The notes: a model not told the origin generated them from the letters alone. Numbered from the stretch's first letter, positions 9,564 to 18,648 are shown. The stretch is DNA of 64,000 nucleotides from Pelobacter propionicus DSM 2379 (GCF_000015045.1 NC_008609.1:3076001-3140000), one strand, 5' to 3'. A program made the numbers and translations.

Positions 9564-10177
9564 AATTCAAGGTTAAGCTCGCTGCTGTAGCACTTCCTGT
9601 TTCGCGACAGGAAGGGAATCGTGCAGAGCCGGGGAGTACCGATGGTCACGCGGAACTCCTTCATGAAAGAAAAACTCTTCCTCCGCTCTTCAGGCAGCGC
9701 CGATACGACCACAGCCTCGGCCATGGGCTCCACATCGCACTCGGCCATCTCGATCTCCCCGATCCGTTCCGGCGCCTGGGAGGCACCGCGCAACAGCGGC
9801 ATCCGCAGGGTCATCTGCCGCCCGATCCTGATAACCTGCGGCGCCTGCAGGCTAAAGGCGGGCAGGAAGAGCAGGCTGGGAGAATCAGCCCCCGCCCCTT
9901 CCCGCAGGATGTTGCCGCTGAATCGCGCAAACTCCCCCCGTGTCCCGACCGTCACCCCGGCGGACTGGAAGGAGAACGGCGCCACCCAGAAAGGAAGGAA
10001 CAGGTCACCGTTTCCGGCGGCATGGAGCATGGAGCGCGGTTTGGTCTCCCTGCCGCACAACTCCGCCGCGCAGCGGCAGAGCCGGCAATAATAGACCACC
10101 TCCCGGGGTGTTGCCTGGAGAGGGGCTGAACAGCCGGGACACGTGAGCGGCAAAATCATGAGATCGTGGTCAGCCAC
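9560..10177 (-). CDS. Zinc-ribbon protein of unknown function (third gene of zinc-ribbon operon)
   Basis: The 205-aa product starts at GTG 10177, with GAGGAGG upstream, and overlaps the preceding gene. A zinc ribbon lies at the N-terminus (CPGCSAPL...YYCRLCRCAAELC). The rest is a beta-rich domain with phrases such as FLPFWVAPFSF and LFLPAFSL, which recur in the two genes upstream (PFWLV, LPFWRL). No membrane helix is seen. I do not recognise the family. The three genes look like paralogues built on the same plan and probably act together. Confidence 0.7.
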   Translation of the reverse strand: MADHDLMILPLTCPGCSAPLQATPREVVYYCRLCRCAAELCGRETKPRSMLHAAGNGDLFLPFWVAPFSFQSAGVTVGTRGEFARFSGNILREGAGADSPSLLFLPAFSLQAPQVIRIGRQMTLRMPLLRGASQAPERIGEIEMAECDVEPMAEAVVVSALPEERRKSFSFMKEFRVTIGTPRLCTIPFLSRNRKCYSSELNLEF

Positions 10178-11144
10178 ATTTCACCTCCTCTCCCCGCTCC
10201 AGCCACCCCGCGAAATAGCACAGGAGCCGCTGGGGAGCCAGGCTGCCCAGGGTCCGCCGCACCATGGCTGCGCAGATGGCTGTTGCCGCCGTACCCACCA
10301 GGGGGTGGATGCTCCAGGCATAGGCGACAAAAGCCAGCAGGGCCAGGGGGGAGAACAGCCGCACCCTAACCGCTCCCGGGAAACGTCCCTTGAACAGCGA
10401 TCCGTTGATCCCGTCCACCACAACCGGATAGATACGGTCATGGTGTTCGAACTCCAGACGCCAGACCGGATAGTAAACCAGGGAGAGACGCTCCCGGGCC
10501 AGGCGGATTCGCACGTCCTGCCGCAGCACCCCCTGCCCCCCTCCCTGGCCGCGGGCCGTAGCCAGTGCCTCGTCCCGCACCTGGCCGGCCTGCTTGACGG
10601 CATCGACCACTACTCCCCGACTGGACATTTCCTCGAAGTTCACCCCCCGCAAGGGCAGGACCGCCGCGGCCAAGGCCACCCCCGTGAGGCCGAAGCCCTT
10701 CAGGCTGGCTGCCGGCGTGCTGTAGTCCACATGCCGGCTGACCACCTCCAGTTCCCTGACCGGCTGCCCCATCACCCGCCTGCTGCGCCTGACGCCATCC
10801 TCGTCAACACCCTCCTCCTGGACCGCGTTTTCCTTTTCCGTGAGCCGCCAGCCGCAGGCGACACCGGTCAATCTCCAGAACGGAAGGAAGTAGAGCTGTC
10901 CAGAGCCATACGTTATGGAGCCGGCGAACCCCCTGTCGATGCGCTCGTCGGCCAGGAATTTCCTGGCGCTGCTGCGCGCCTCCCCCTCATCCAGACGCTC
11001 AGGGATGACGAAACGAGTTATCCCCGCCTCACCGCTGATGGCCAGGCAGGCCTTGCAGGCCGGGCAGAGCGCGGTGCGGGCACCCTCGTTGAAATCCAGG
11101 GGGGAGCCGCACTCCGGACAGATGATGGCGACCGTGGCGCTCAT
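10170..11144 (-). CDS. Zinc-ribbon membrane protein of unknown function (second gene of operon)
   Basis: The product is 324 aa from ATG 11144, whose ATG overlaps the TGA of the upstream gene. An N-terminal zinc ribbon (CPECGSPL...ALCPACKACL) is followed by a soluble region of about 200 residues containing LYFLPFWRLTGVAC. A C-terminal hydrophobic part (about 260-310: SPLALLAFVAYAW, VGTAATAICAAMV) predicts one or two membrane helices. The function is unknown. The layout matches the first gene of the operon, suggesting duplication and divergence. Confidence 0.7.
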   Translation of the reverse strand: MSATVAIICPECGSPLDFNEGARTALCPACKACLAISGEAGITRFVIPERLDEGEARSSARKFLADERIDRGFAGSITYGSGQLYFLPFWRLTGVACGWRLTEKENAVQEEGVDEDGVRRSRRVMGQPVRELEVVSRHVDYSTPAASLKGFGLTGVALAAAVLPLRGVNFEEMSSRGVVVDAVKQAGQVRDEALATARGQGGGQGVLRQDVRIRLARERLSLVYYPVWRLEFEHHDRIYPVVVDGINGSLFKGRFPGAVRVRLFSPLALLAFVAYAWSIHPLVGTAATAICAAMVRRTLGSLAPQRLLCYFAGWLERGEEVKCG

Positions 11145-11869
11145 GGAGAAGCCTCGGCCGAAACCATCCGCCGGCCAAGCAGCCAGGCAGCCACCAGCAC
11201 GAGGGCGAATACCGCTCCCCTGATCAGGTGCTGGTGGATAGTCACGGCCGCCACCAGCAGCAGCGCCCCGTAGACGGCAAGAAAGCGGATGCGCGTGAGC
11301 GGAAGCGTCGTTGATTCCAGGGGGGGCAGAGCATCGGCGTACAGCTTCCAATCGGCCACCACAACGGTGCAACGGTAGCCGACGCCATCAACCCTGTACT
11401 CCAGCAGTTGCAGCGGGAGATGGACCAGCGAAACCCAGCCATCACCGGGAGAGATCCGGGCCGCCTCCAGAACCCGCTCCAGCGGCTGGTCGGGCGCCAC
11501 ATATGACGAGTTGTCGGTCAGGGGAACCAGGTCGCACCCCGGCAGGCTGACGCTCTCCAACAGCGGGGCATCAAGGGCAGCGGCGGGCCGGAAGAGCGTT
11601 CCGCCATCCTTCGTTCGTACCAGCCAGAAGGGGCAGACAACCGTACTGCACTGGCCGCGCTGGACAGCGGAGCGATGCCCCCCCTGCTCCAGGTGGTCGG
11701 TCAAAACGCTCCAGGCAGAACGTTCGTCAGCCCGGATATCGGCCAGGTACTCTGCCACACGCCTGCCTCCCGCCACCGCGAAGGTCGAGCGGCAGTAGGA
11801 ACAGGAATAGAAACGGGTCTCGGATTGCAGCACCTGGCGGGCGCCGCAACGGGGGCAGATAACGTTCAT
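11141..11869 (-). CDS. Zinc-ribbon membrane protein of unknown function (first gene of operon)
   Basis: The 242-aa product begins with a treble-clef or ribbon CPRCGAR...FYSCSYCRSTF. It then has a soluble domain containing VVCPFWLVRTKDG and ends with two adjacent hydrophobic segments (FLAVYGALLLVAAVTI and IRGAVFALVLVAAWLL), so it is anchored to the membrane by its C-terminus with the ribbon in the cytoplasm. It leads a leftward three-gene operon in which every junction overlaps. I cannot name the family. Confidence 0.7.
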   Translation of the reverse strand: MNVICPRCGARQVLQSETRFYSCSYCRSTFAVAGGRRVAEYLADIRADERSAWSVLTDHLEQGGHRSAVQRGQCSTVVCPFWLVRTKDGGTLFRPAAALDAPLLESVSLPGCDLVPLTDNSSYVAPDQPLERVLEAARISPGDGWVSLVHLPLQLLEYRVDGVGYRCTVVVADWKLYADALPPLESTTLPLTRIRFLAVYGALLLVAAVTIHQHLIRGAVFALVLVAAWLLGRRMVSAEASP

Positions 11870-12113
11870 CGTTCACTCCCCGGGCCGGCCATAGCAAAAC
11901 CGGCCGGAAGCAGGCAAGAATCATTCATAGGATATTACCCCACACAGGGGGAAACTACCGCCTGAAAGCATTCAGGAAAATAGACCATGCATTGATACCA
12001 AACCTGCATGCGGCAAAACAACCTCAAAAAGAGTCCCGAGCCCATTTGCCGCAAGGCGCGCAACTCACCCCCCTCAAGAACGACAAAAAAGATAATTTTT
12101 ATCCAAAATCAGT

Positions 12114-12142
12114 TTGACAATGAGCAAAGCTTATCCTATAGT
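12114..12142 (+). promoter_or_regulatory. Sigma70-type promoter of the flavodiiron gene
   Basis: TTGACA at 12114-12119 and TATAGT at 12137-12142 are separated by exactly 17 bases. Transcription would begin near 12149, giving a leader of about 120 bases before the flavodiiron start at 12271. The rest of the 400-bp gap (11870-12270) also holds the leftward promoter of the zinc-ribbon operon, which I could not place. Confidence 0.7.
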
Positions 12143-12270
12143 CCACCCCATGAAACGCACCGCTCGCCATTGGCGAGCAACGAGAGCGGATATACGTTGA
12201 CACAAACAATGCACCCGAGCCATACGCATTGCACATTCCGAGACACATCACAACCTGACAAGGAGGACAT

Positions 12271-13485
12271 ATGAAGCCTGTCGAACTGAAAAAGGACATC
12301 TACTGGGTTGGCGCAATTGACTGGTCGGTACGCGATTTTCATGGCTATGAGACGCCGCGCGGCACCTCCTACAACAACTATCTGATCATGGATGAGGAAA
12401 TCACCCTGATCGATACGGTGAAATACGACTTCTCCGACATCACCATCAAACAGATCAAAAATATCGTCGACCCTGCCAGGATAAAACACATAGTCATCAA
12501 TCACATCGAAAACGACCACGTCACCAGCATCGATGACATCATGGCACTGACTCCCGATGCGACCATCCATATATCGGCACGCGGCAAGAAGGGGCTGGAC
12601 CGTTTCTTCGACACCTCCCGCTGGAAATTCAACATCGTCAAGACCGGCGACACGCTCAAGATCGGCAAGCACTCACTGGTCTTCATCGAAACCCCCATGC
12701 TGCACTGGCCCGACTCCATGGTCTCCTTCTGCCCGGAGGCAAACATTCTCTTCAGCCAGGATGCTTTCGGCCAGCACGTGGCCTCCTCGGCCCGCTTCGA
12801 CGACGAATTCGACGAGTGCGTCTCCCCGGCCGTGCTGGACGATGCGGTCATCGACTACTACGCCAACATCCTGATGCCCTTCGGCAAGCTGATCCTGGAA
12901 AAGGTCGGCGACCTTCAGAAACTGGGCATCCAGCCCGAGATCATTGCACCGGACCACGGCGTCATCTGGCGCAAGAATCCCCAGCGGGTCCTGGACTCCT
13001 ATGTGGCCATGGCAACCAGCAAGGCCGACCTCCGCGCCCTGATCGTCTACGACACCATGTGGAAGAGCACCGAAATAATGTCCAACCCCATCGCCGACGG
13101 CATCCGCAGCGAAGGGGTCGACTGCCGGGTCCTGAAACTGCGCGCCACCCCCATGAACGTGGTCATCAAGGAGTTCTGGAAAGCCCGCGGCACCCTCTTC
13201 GGTTCCCCCACCCTCAACAACATCCTCTACCCCAGCGTGGCGGAATGCCTGACCCACCTGCGCGGCCTGCGTCCCACCAACCGCCTGGTGGGCGCCTTCG
13301 GCAGCTACGGTTGGGGCGGCGGCGCGGTGAAGGAGGCCTACGAGGTCTTCGCCAAGATGGGCCTTGAGCCCTTTGAACCGGGCTTGCAGTTCGTCTTCAA
13401 ACCCTCGGTCGAGGACGAGGAGAAGTGCTACGAGTTCGGCCAGAACTTCGCGAAGAGGCTCAAGGAGTACCACAGCGGTTTCTAA
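12271..13485 (+). CDS. FprA-family A-type flavoprotein (flavodiiron protein)
   Basis: The 404-aa product has an N-terminal metallo-beta-lactamase-like domain with the diiron motif HIENDH (HxExDH) and later His and Asp ligands (including APDHGVIW). A C-terminal flavodoxin domain (about residues 255-400) has FMN-loop phrases such as IVYDTMWKSTE and GSPTLNN. Such proteins reduce oxygen to water or nitric oxide to nitrous oxide and protect anaerobes. There is no fused rubredoxin or reductase, so an external electron donor is needed. A strong Shine-Dalgarno (AAGGAGG) precedes ATG 12271, and it is monocistronic with its own promoter and terminator. Confidence 0.92.
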   Translation: MKPVELKKDIYWVGAIDWSVRDFHGYETPRGTSYNNYLIMDEEITLIDTVKYDFSDITIKQIKNIVDPARIKHIVINHIENDHVTSIDDIMALTPDATIHISARGKKGLDRFFDTSRWKFNIVKTGDTLKIGKHSLVFIETPMLHWPDSMVSFCPEANILFSQDAFGQHVASSARFDDEFDECVSPAVLDDAVIDYYANILMPFGKLILEKVGDLQKLGIQPEIIAPDHGVIWRKNPQRVLDSYVAMATSKADLRALIVYDTMWKSTEIMSNPIADGIRSEGVDCRVLKLRATPMNVVIKEFWKARGTLFGSPTLNNILYPSVAECLTHLRGLRPTNRLVGAFGSYGWGGGAVKEAYEVFAKMGLEPFEPGLQFVFKPSVEDEEKCYEFGQNFAKRLKEYHSGF

Positions 13486-13507
13486 CGCGCCCGATTGAAA
13501 CGGCACG

Positions 13508-13546
13508 AAAAATGGCGTCCGCACTTTATGTGCGGGCGCCATTTTC
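13508..13546 (+). terminator. Terminator of the flavodiiron gene
   Basis: AAAATGGCG-TCCGCAC, a five-base loop, then GTGCGGG-CGCCATTTT form a long hairpin with A and T tails on both sides, 23 bases after the stop codon. The symmetry suggests it can work in both directions. Confidence 0.8.
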
Positions 13547-13793
13547 ATGTGACCGTATGCGGCACATCAGGTGCCGCGCTCCCCGCCTCAACTCTTCCCA
13601 GCGATGAACCTGAGCAGATTCACCATCCTGCCGAAACCATTGATGGCTACGCGTAACGCCATGAAGCGCCTCCTCCCCACCCTCGTATCCGGTCAGCGTC
13701 ATGCGAAAACCGCCGCATGCCGTGATTCCGTTACCGCCTGAAATCAATAGAGCACAATGCCGATTCGTCAAGGCGCGGGCTTCATCGAGACAC

Positions 13794-13831
13794 AAAGGCC
13801 GGAATCCATGGGTACACGGAGACCGGCCTTT
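13794..13831 (-). terminator. Hairpin downstream of the DUF3108-type gene
   Basis: AAAGGCCGG (13794-13802) pairs with CCGGCCTTT (13823-13831), about 80 bases beyond the stop of the leftward gene at 13911. There is no long T run, so termination is likely but not certain. The rest of 13547-13910 shows no convincing gene. Confidence 0.5.
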
Positions 13832-13910
13832 GAGCTTCTCTGTCCCACCGGTTACCCCGGTGCGGCCAAACCTGACCAATGAGGGTACATCCTTGCCAGA
13901 GGGAGCGGGA

Positions 13911-14675
13911 TCACCTCTTCTCCGGCCAGTAGGAGCCCCCCACCAGTATCGCCGTGACACTCCCCAGCCGCACCTTTGATTTCATCTGCACCGGTATGCG
14001 CCGGTCATCGTCGGTCAGCCAGATGAACATGTCTCCGCTCCGGTTGAATATGCCCGGCGTCTTCAGCAGAGGCTTGATCACGATCGTCCTGAAGCGCCCC
14101 AGGGGCGTGGAGATCTCTTCCCGCCGCAACACCTGCACCTCGGTGTTCCAGGTCTTCTCGCAGTCGAAGATTTCGATAAACCGAGATTCTCCAACCTGGA
14201 GCGGAATCATGCGCAGATGGAAAAAACCGGAGAGCAGGTCATGGGTCTGGGGGGGGATCTGCTGGAGCGTCTCCTTCTTCTTCAGAAAATCCCTGCTGAC
14301 GACCTCATGCTTTTGCCGGTCGAAACGCGCATCCCTGTGGCGCCGCGCCCACCCCTCCCTGATACGCTCGCTGTACAGGCGCGACGGCCCGAACAGCTGG
14401 GGAGGGGTGGCTGGAGCCAGAATGGATTCCACACGATCGTCCACCGGGAACAACAGCTTCAACCATGTGGCGGAACGGACGGTGGAGACGATATGCACCT
14501 CATGGCCGGACCTGGTCACCTCCTGCACCGCAGCCCCGGCCGGGATACTGGCATAGCGTATCTCGAATTCGAGCCGCTCGGGAACGGGGAAAGCCCCCAC
14601 AGTGGAGGAGAGCACCAACAGCACGACGGAAACGACGACTGTCATGGCCACAACCATAGTGCATCTAGCCGGCAT
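13911..14675 (-). CDS. DUF3108-type exported protein
   Basis: The 254-aa product starts at ATG 14675, seven bases after AAGGAG. A hydrophobic leader (VVAMTVVVSVVLLVLSSTVGAF) is a signal peptide or anchor. The mature part resembles the DUF3108 family: EFEIRYASIPAGAAVQEV near the start, a central VVSRDFLKKK segment and a C-terminal DDDRRIPVQMKSKVRLGSVTAIL, a typical ending in which a lipid-binding-like beta structure is completed. It probably acts in the periplasm. Function is unknown for the family. Confidence 0.75.
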   Translation of the reverse strand: MPARCTMVVAMTVVVSVVLLVLSSTVGAFPVPERLEFEIRYASIPAGAAVQEVTRSGHEVHIVSTVRSATWLKLLFPVDDRVESILAPATPPQLFGPSRLYSERIREGWARRHRDARFDRQKHEVVSRDFLKKKETLQQIPPQTHDLLSGFFHLRMIPLQVGESRFIEIFDCEKTWNTEVQVLRREEISTPLGRFRTIVIKPLLKTPGIFNRSGDMFIWLTDDDRRIPVQMKSKVRLGSVTAILVGGSYWPEKR

Positions 14676-14715
14676 CAGCCTGCTCCTTGTCACTGTCCGA
14701 TCCTGCCGACGTGCA

Positions 14716-15090
14716 CTATGCCTGGCCAGCCGCCGCTGAATTCTCGAAGGAGGCGCGCGCCTTGTGAAGCTCCTCAACTTCCCGCAGCTTGTCGCCCAGC
14801 CAGGCGTGAAAGACCTTGGCGTTCTCGTAGCTCATCACCACACCGGTATCGATGAAGCGCACCATGCTATTCGGCAGATCCTCCGGCTCAACACCGGTCT
14901 CGCGTCCGATGGCGCCCTGGGGGGTAATCTCGTGGCTGATGGATTCAGGCAGAGGCTGACGCTCAAGGTAGAAATTGATCACCATTTCTCCGCGCGGAGA
15001 GAAGCCTCCCTGGGCGCCGTTGACATAGGTGGGGTTGTAGCCGTAGTTGAAAACATACTTGAAGGTGAGTTCGGGTTTCTTGTTACTCAT
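14716..15090 (-). CDS. Hypothetical protein, possibly DUF3467-like (124 aa)
   Basis: The product begins MSNKKPELTFKYVFNYGYNP. It has a beta-rich core (GEMVINFYLERQPLP) and ends with VVMSYENAKVFHAWLGDKL, similar in layout to DUF3467 proteins, where a beta-sandwich ends in a ..SPxHAKxFL.. helix. It lacks a signal peptide. It lies 41 bases upstream of the DUF3108-type gene on the same strand, so both may be one transcript. The family assignment is tentative. Confidence 0.6.
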   Translation of the reverse strand: MSNKKPELTFKYVFNYGYNPTYVNGAQGGFSPRGEMVINFYLERQPLPESISHEITPQGAIGRETGVEPEDLPNSMVRFIDTGVVMSYENAKVFHAWLGDKLREVEELHKARASFENSAAAGQA

Positions 15091-15150
15091 GCTTGATCTC
15101 CTCGCAACGGATTGTTAGTGACGGTCTGAAGCGTGCGTCCCCACCTTCAC

Positions 15151-15178
15151 TTATCATAATCCGGGGCAATCATGATAA
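15151..15178. promoter_or_regulatory. Inverted repeat TTATCAT...ATGATAA between divergent genes
   Basis: TTATCAT at 15151-15157 and ATGATAA at 15172-15178 form a symmetric pair with 21 bases between centres, a spacing of about two helical turns, in the gap between the leftward 124-aa gene and the rightward HhH gene. It could be an operator; no regulator can be assigned. Confidence 0.35.
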
Positions 15179-15301
15179 TAAATTCGTATCGCTCGCCAGG
15201 ACAACAAAGGCGCCATGCGAGGCAGCCGCATTGACAAGCTGTCCGACGCCTGATAGAAAGATGAACAAGGCTTCATCACTCAGAATAAGAGGAGGAATTT
15301 C

Positions 15302-15706
15302 ATGAAAAGAAACATCACCGGATCCATCCTGTCAGCAGCGGCCCTCCTACTGTCCACCAGTCTCGCCCTCGCCGCGGATGTCACCGTCACGCCCCCCGAC
15401 GTCAAGGGGGCGGCAACCTCAACGGTTGAGAGCACCAAGGCGCGCGCAAAAACAGCCGTATCCACCACAAAGGCAAAGACAAAGGCTGCCACCGAAGCCG
15501 CGAAACCGGCCCAGGTAGACATCAACAGCGCCACCCAAGCCGAACTGCGGGAGATTCCCGGGGTGGGCGATACCTATGCCGCCAAGATCATCGCCGGCCG
15601 CCCCTATGCCAACAAGTCCCAGCTCAAGACGCGTAACATCCTGCCAGCTCCGGTCTATGAAACGGTCAAATACAAACTCGTCGCCAAAAAGCCAGCCAAG
15701 AAGTAA
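15302..15706 (+). CDS. Exported helix-hairpin-helix protein, ComEA-like
   Basis: The 134-aa product has a signal peptide (ITGSILSAAALLLSTSLALA, cut near residue 25). A long Lys/Ala/Thr-rich linker (about 45-68) follows, then a helix-hairpin-helix domain: VDINSATQAELREIPGVGDTYAAKII. A basic tail (KKPAKK) ends it. ComEA-type HhH proteins bind double-stranded DNA in the periplasm; here the linker replaces the membrane anchor. GAGGAGG lies upstream of ATG 15302, and the gene stands alone with its own terminator. Confidence 0.85.
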   Translation: MKRNITGSILSAAALLLSTSLALAADVTVTPPDVKGAATSTVESTKARAKTAVSTTKAKTKAATEAAKPAQVDINSATQAELREIPGVGDTYAAKIIAGRPYANKSQLKTRNILPAPVYETVKYKLVAKKPAKK

Positions 15707-15732
15707 ATAGTATCTCCTAAAACGGGGGGTGA

Positions 15733-15772
15733 CACGAAAGGGGCGTCCGGCAACGGGCGCCCTTTTTTCGTG
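15733..15772 (+). terminator. Terminator of the HhH gene
   Basis: A GC-rich stem GGGGCGTCCG/CGGGCGCCC is followed by TTTTTT; the flanks CACGAAA and TTTCGTG extend the pairing. Confidence 0.85.
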
Positions 15773-15892
15773 CCGGCATACAGGTCCGGCGGTTCTTTCC
15801 GCTCTGTTCCGGTGGGCAAGCCCCCCATAAATCTTGACTTTAGCATATGAGATCAGTATTCTGGCTGTTTTAAGAGCAGACAAGGAGCTGTA

Positions 15893-17323
15893 ATGAAACC
15901 ACTTTTTCTAAACCCCCCTACCTTTGATGACTTCGACGGCGGTGCTGGCGCGCGCTATCAGGCCTCTCGCGAGGTGACATCATTCTGGTATCCCACCTGG
16001 CTCTGCTTCCCGGCGGCCATGATCGAGGGGAGCCGCGTGGTTGACGCCCCGGTACAGAAATTCGACCTGGAAAAGTGCCTGGAAATAGCCAGGGATTTCG
16101 ACATGGTGGTGATGTACACTTCCACCCCGACCCTGATGATCGACATTGCGACCGCACGGCGCATCAAGGAAGTAAAACCGGACGTGATAACCGTGCTGAC
16201 CGGACCGCACGTCACCATCTTGCCCGAAGAATCCCTGCGCGCCGGCAAGGGCGCCATCGACATTGTCTGCCGCGGAGAATTCGACTACTCCACCAAGGAA
16301 CTGTGCGAGGGGCGCCCTTGGGACAGGGTGGACGGCATTAGCTTCCTGCGGGACGGCAAGGCAGTCCACACCCCCGACCGTCCCATGATCGAGGACTTGG
16401 ACGCGCTCCCCTTCGTTGCCCCTGTCTACCGCCGCGACCTGCCGATCAGCGAATACGTGATACCCCACTTCAAGAATCCCTACGTATCCATTTACTCCAG
16501 TCGCGGCTGCCCCTCCAAGTGCATTTACTGCCTCTGGCCCCAGACCTTTTCGGGCCAGCGCATGCGCACCCGCTCAGCGCGGAACGTCTACGAGGAGATC
16601 AAGTGGATCACCGAGAACATACCCGAGATGCGGGAACTCTCCTTCGATGACGACACCTTCACCGCCAACCGAGAGCACGCCCGGGAGGTTGCCCGCCTAA
16701 TCAAGCCGCTGGGTATATCCTGGACCATCAACGCCCGCGCCAATACCGATTACGAGACGCTCAGGGTTATGCGCGAATGCGGCTTGCGCCATGTGGTGGT
16801 CGGTTTCGAGAGCGGCAACGCCCAGATACTCAAGAATATCAAGAAGGGGGTCAGCAAGGAGCAGGCCATCCAGTTCGTGAAGGATTGCAAGAAGCTGGGG
16901 CTTTCCATTCACGGCGCCTTCATTATGGGATTACCCGGGGAAACCAGGGAAACCATCGCTGAAACCATCAACTATGCCAAGCAACTGGACTTGAACTCGA
17001 TCCAGGCCTCCCTGGCCTCCCCCTACCCCGGCACTGAGTTCTACACCATGTGCAAGGAGCAAGGCTGGATCGCCTCGGACAACTTCCTGGACGACAGCGG
17101 CCACCAGAAGTGCGTAATCAACTACCCCCACCTTTCCAATGCCGAAATATTCAACTCGGTGGAGGAGTTTTACGATAAATTCTACTTCCGCCCCAAATAC
17201 ATCCTGCGCAGCATCGGCAAGATGATCGTTGACGGCGAGGAGCGCCGGAAGCTGCTCAAGGAAGGGAAACAGTACCTGCAGTACATGCGCAAGCGTAAAG
17301 AGTCCCGCTGCGACTGCAAATAG
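15893..17323 (+). CDS. hpnJ: Hopanoid biosynthesis-associated radical SAM protein HpnJ
   Basis: The 476-aa product has an N-terminal B12-binding-like domain (about 1-150, with PLFLNPPTFDDFDGGAGARY and TGPHVTILPEE). A radical SAM core follows, whose cluster motif CPSKCIYC (CxxxCxxC) lies near residue 206. Phrases such as FDDDTFTANREHAREV, NARANTDYE, HVVVGFESGN and GAFIMGLPGET are typical of HpnJ-type enzymes, which modify the hopanoid side chain. The next gene, hpnK, is its usual partner. The squalene-hopene cyclase and other hpn genes are not in this window. Confidence 0.9.
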   Translation: MKPLFLNPPTFDDFDGGAGARYQASREVTSFWYPTWLCFPAAMIEGSRVVDAPVQKFDLEKCLEIARDFDMVVMYTSTPTLMIDIATARRIKEVKPDVITVLTGPHVTILPEESLRAGKGAIDIVCRGEFDYSTKELCEGRPWDRVDGISFLRDGKAVHTPDRPMIEDLDALPFVAPVYRRDLPISEYVIPHFKNPYVSIYSSRGCPSKCIYCLWPQTFSGQRMRTRSARNVYEEIKWITENIPEMRELSFDDDTFTANREHAREVARLIKPLGISWTINARANTDYETLRVMRECGLRHVVVGFESGNAQILKNIKKGVSKEQAIQFVKDCKKLGLSIHGAFIMGLPGETRETIAETINYAKQLDLNSIQASLASPYPGTEFYTMCKEQGWIASDNFLDDSGHQKCVINYPHLSNAEIFNSVEEFYDKFYFRPKYILRSIGKMIVDGEERRKLLKEGKQYLQYMRKRKESRCDCK

Positions 17324-17345
17324 CGGTCGACCGCGCCTTGAAACA

Positions 17346-18212
17346 ATGAAGCAACTCATTATCACCTCAGACGATTTCGGCCTCTCGGACGGAGTCAACC
17401 GCGCGGTCGAACAGGCCTGGCGCAACGGAATACTAACCAGCGCCTCGATCATGGCGGGGGGAGAGGCCTTTGACGGGGCGCTGGATGTTAGTCGTCGCAA
17501 TCCCGGCCTGCAGGTGGGCCTGCACCTGACCCTGGTGCAAGGGCGTTCGGTGCTACCGGCTGACGCCATACCGGGCCTGGTGGATGAGCGGGGATACTTT
17601 CCCGACAACCCGGTGGCCGCCGGCATGCGCTACTACTTCGACAGGGGATTGCGCAACCAGCTCAAGCGGGAGATCGAGGCCCAGCTTGCCCGGGCCAGGG
17701 ACGCCGGGATTGCGCTGTCGCACATCGATGGTCACCTCAACATTCATCTACACCCCACGGTGTTCTCCCTGCTGACCGAACTGATGCCGCGCTACGCCAT
17801 CGCCAGCATTCGCCTCTCCCGGGAACGCCTGACCCATAACCTGCGCTTCAACCGGGAGCGTCTGGCAGGAAAAGCGATGGAACGCCTCATCTTCGGATCC
17901 TTGGCCCGTCATGCCCGACCAACGCTCGACCGGATGGGGATACGCTATGCCGCGGAAGTCAAGGGGGTACTCAACTCGGGGCGCATGACCGAGGGGTATA
18001 TCCTGGCCATCCTCGACGGGCTGAACCGGGGACTGACCGAGATCTATTTTCACCCCGGCTGCCTGCCGGATGCGGAAATCACCCGCCGCATGCCCGATTA
18101 CCGGCATCAGGAGGAGTTGGCCGCCCTCATGAGTCCACGGGTACGACAGAAACTCACCGACCTGGAAATTGAACTGACAAGCTACCGGGGAGACAGAAAA
18201 TATCATGCTTAA
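17346..18212 (+). CDS. hpnK: Hopanoid biosynthesis-associated protein HpnK (YdjC/ChbG-like deacetylase)
   Basis: The 288-aa product begins MKQLIITSDDFGLSDGVNRA, the YdjC-family opening that supplies metal-binding Asp residues. HLTLVQG, SHIDGHLNIHLHP and IYFHPGC give the remaining His ligands. The fold is a TIM-barrel-like carbohydrate deacetylase. It follows hpnJ by 22 bases, and the pair is a known hopanoid-associated unit, so it probably deacetylates a glycosylated hopanoid intermediate. It overlaps the next gene by eight bases. Confidence 0.9.
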   Translation: MKQLIITSDDFGLSDGVNRAVEQAWRNGILTSASIMAGGEAFDGALDVSRRNPGLQVGLHLTLVQGRSVLPADAIPGLVDERGYFPDNPVAAGMRYYFDRGLRNQLKREIEAQLARARDAGIALSHIDGHLNIHLHPTVFSLLTELMPRYAIASIRLSRERLTHNLRFNRERLAGKAMERLIFGSLARHARPTLDRMGIRYAAEVKGVLNSGRMTEGYILAILDGLNRGLTEIYFHPGCLPDAEITRRMPDYRHQEELAALMSPRVRQKLTDLEIELTSYRGDRKYHA

Positions 18213-18645
18213 GACGATCGTTGTCATGCTGTTGGCCATAACCGCCGGAACCATCGGCGACATCCTGCTGACCAAGGGGATGCGGGAAATCGGGGATCTC
18301 TCGGCTATGAACCTGAGAGGCATCATCAATGCTTCACTGCAGGCATTGACCAGCCCCAAGCTCATACTCGGCACCACCATGCTGGCCGTTTTCTTCTTCC
18401 TCTGGCTGGCCGTTCTCTCCTGGGAGGACCTCTCCATAGCCCTCCCCATGCAGGCGCTGAACTATGTTCTGGTGGCGATCCTGGCCAAGTACCTGCTGCA
18501 TGAGCAGGTGTCACCACTGCGCTGGACGGGAATCATCCTGGTATGCATCGGCGTCATGCTGATCACCTCTTCCAGTACCAGCGAAGAGCGGCAGAACAAG
18601 GCTAACATCGAGGTTCCCCAGACGGATTCTACTCACGGAGGCTGA
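18205..18645 (+). CDS. Small EamA/EmrE-like membrane transporter
   Basis: The 146-aa product has four hydrophobic segments in the pattern of a half-size drug/metabolite transporter: IVVMLLAITAGTIGDILL, LGTTMLAVFFFLWLAVL, ALNYVLVAILAKYLL, and WTGIILVCIGVMLITSS. It resembles the EamA half-domain proteins next to lipid and sugar-lipid genes. The overlap with hpnK suggests movement of a hopanoid or precursor across the inner membrane; this is inference. The tail after residue 125 is hydrophilic. Confidence 0.8.
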   Translation: MLKTIVVMLLAITAGTIGDILLTKGMREIGDLSAMNLRGIINASLQALTSPKLILGTTMLAVFFFLWLAVLSWEDLSIALPMQALNYVLVAILAKYLLHEQVSPLRWTGIILVCIGVMLITSSSTSEERQNKANIEVPQTDSTHGG

Positions 18646-18648
18646 AAC

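Noticed and set aside
12008-12274. An 88-codon frame before the flavodiiron gene
   Set aside because: It spans the promoter and leader, has no ribosome site and reads into the next start. The promoter explanation fits better.
13526-13979. Open frames on both strands between the flavodiiron and DUF3108 genes
   Set aside because: They cross a terminator hairpin, lack ribosome sites and show no family pattern.
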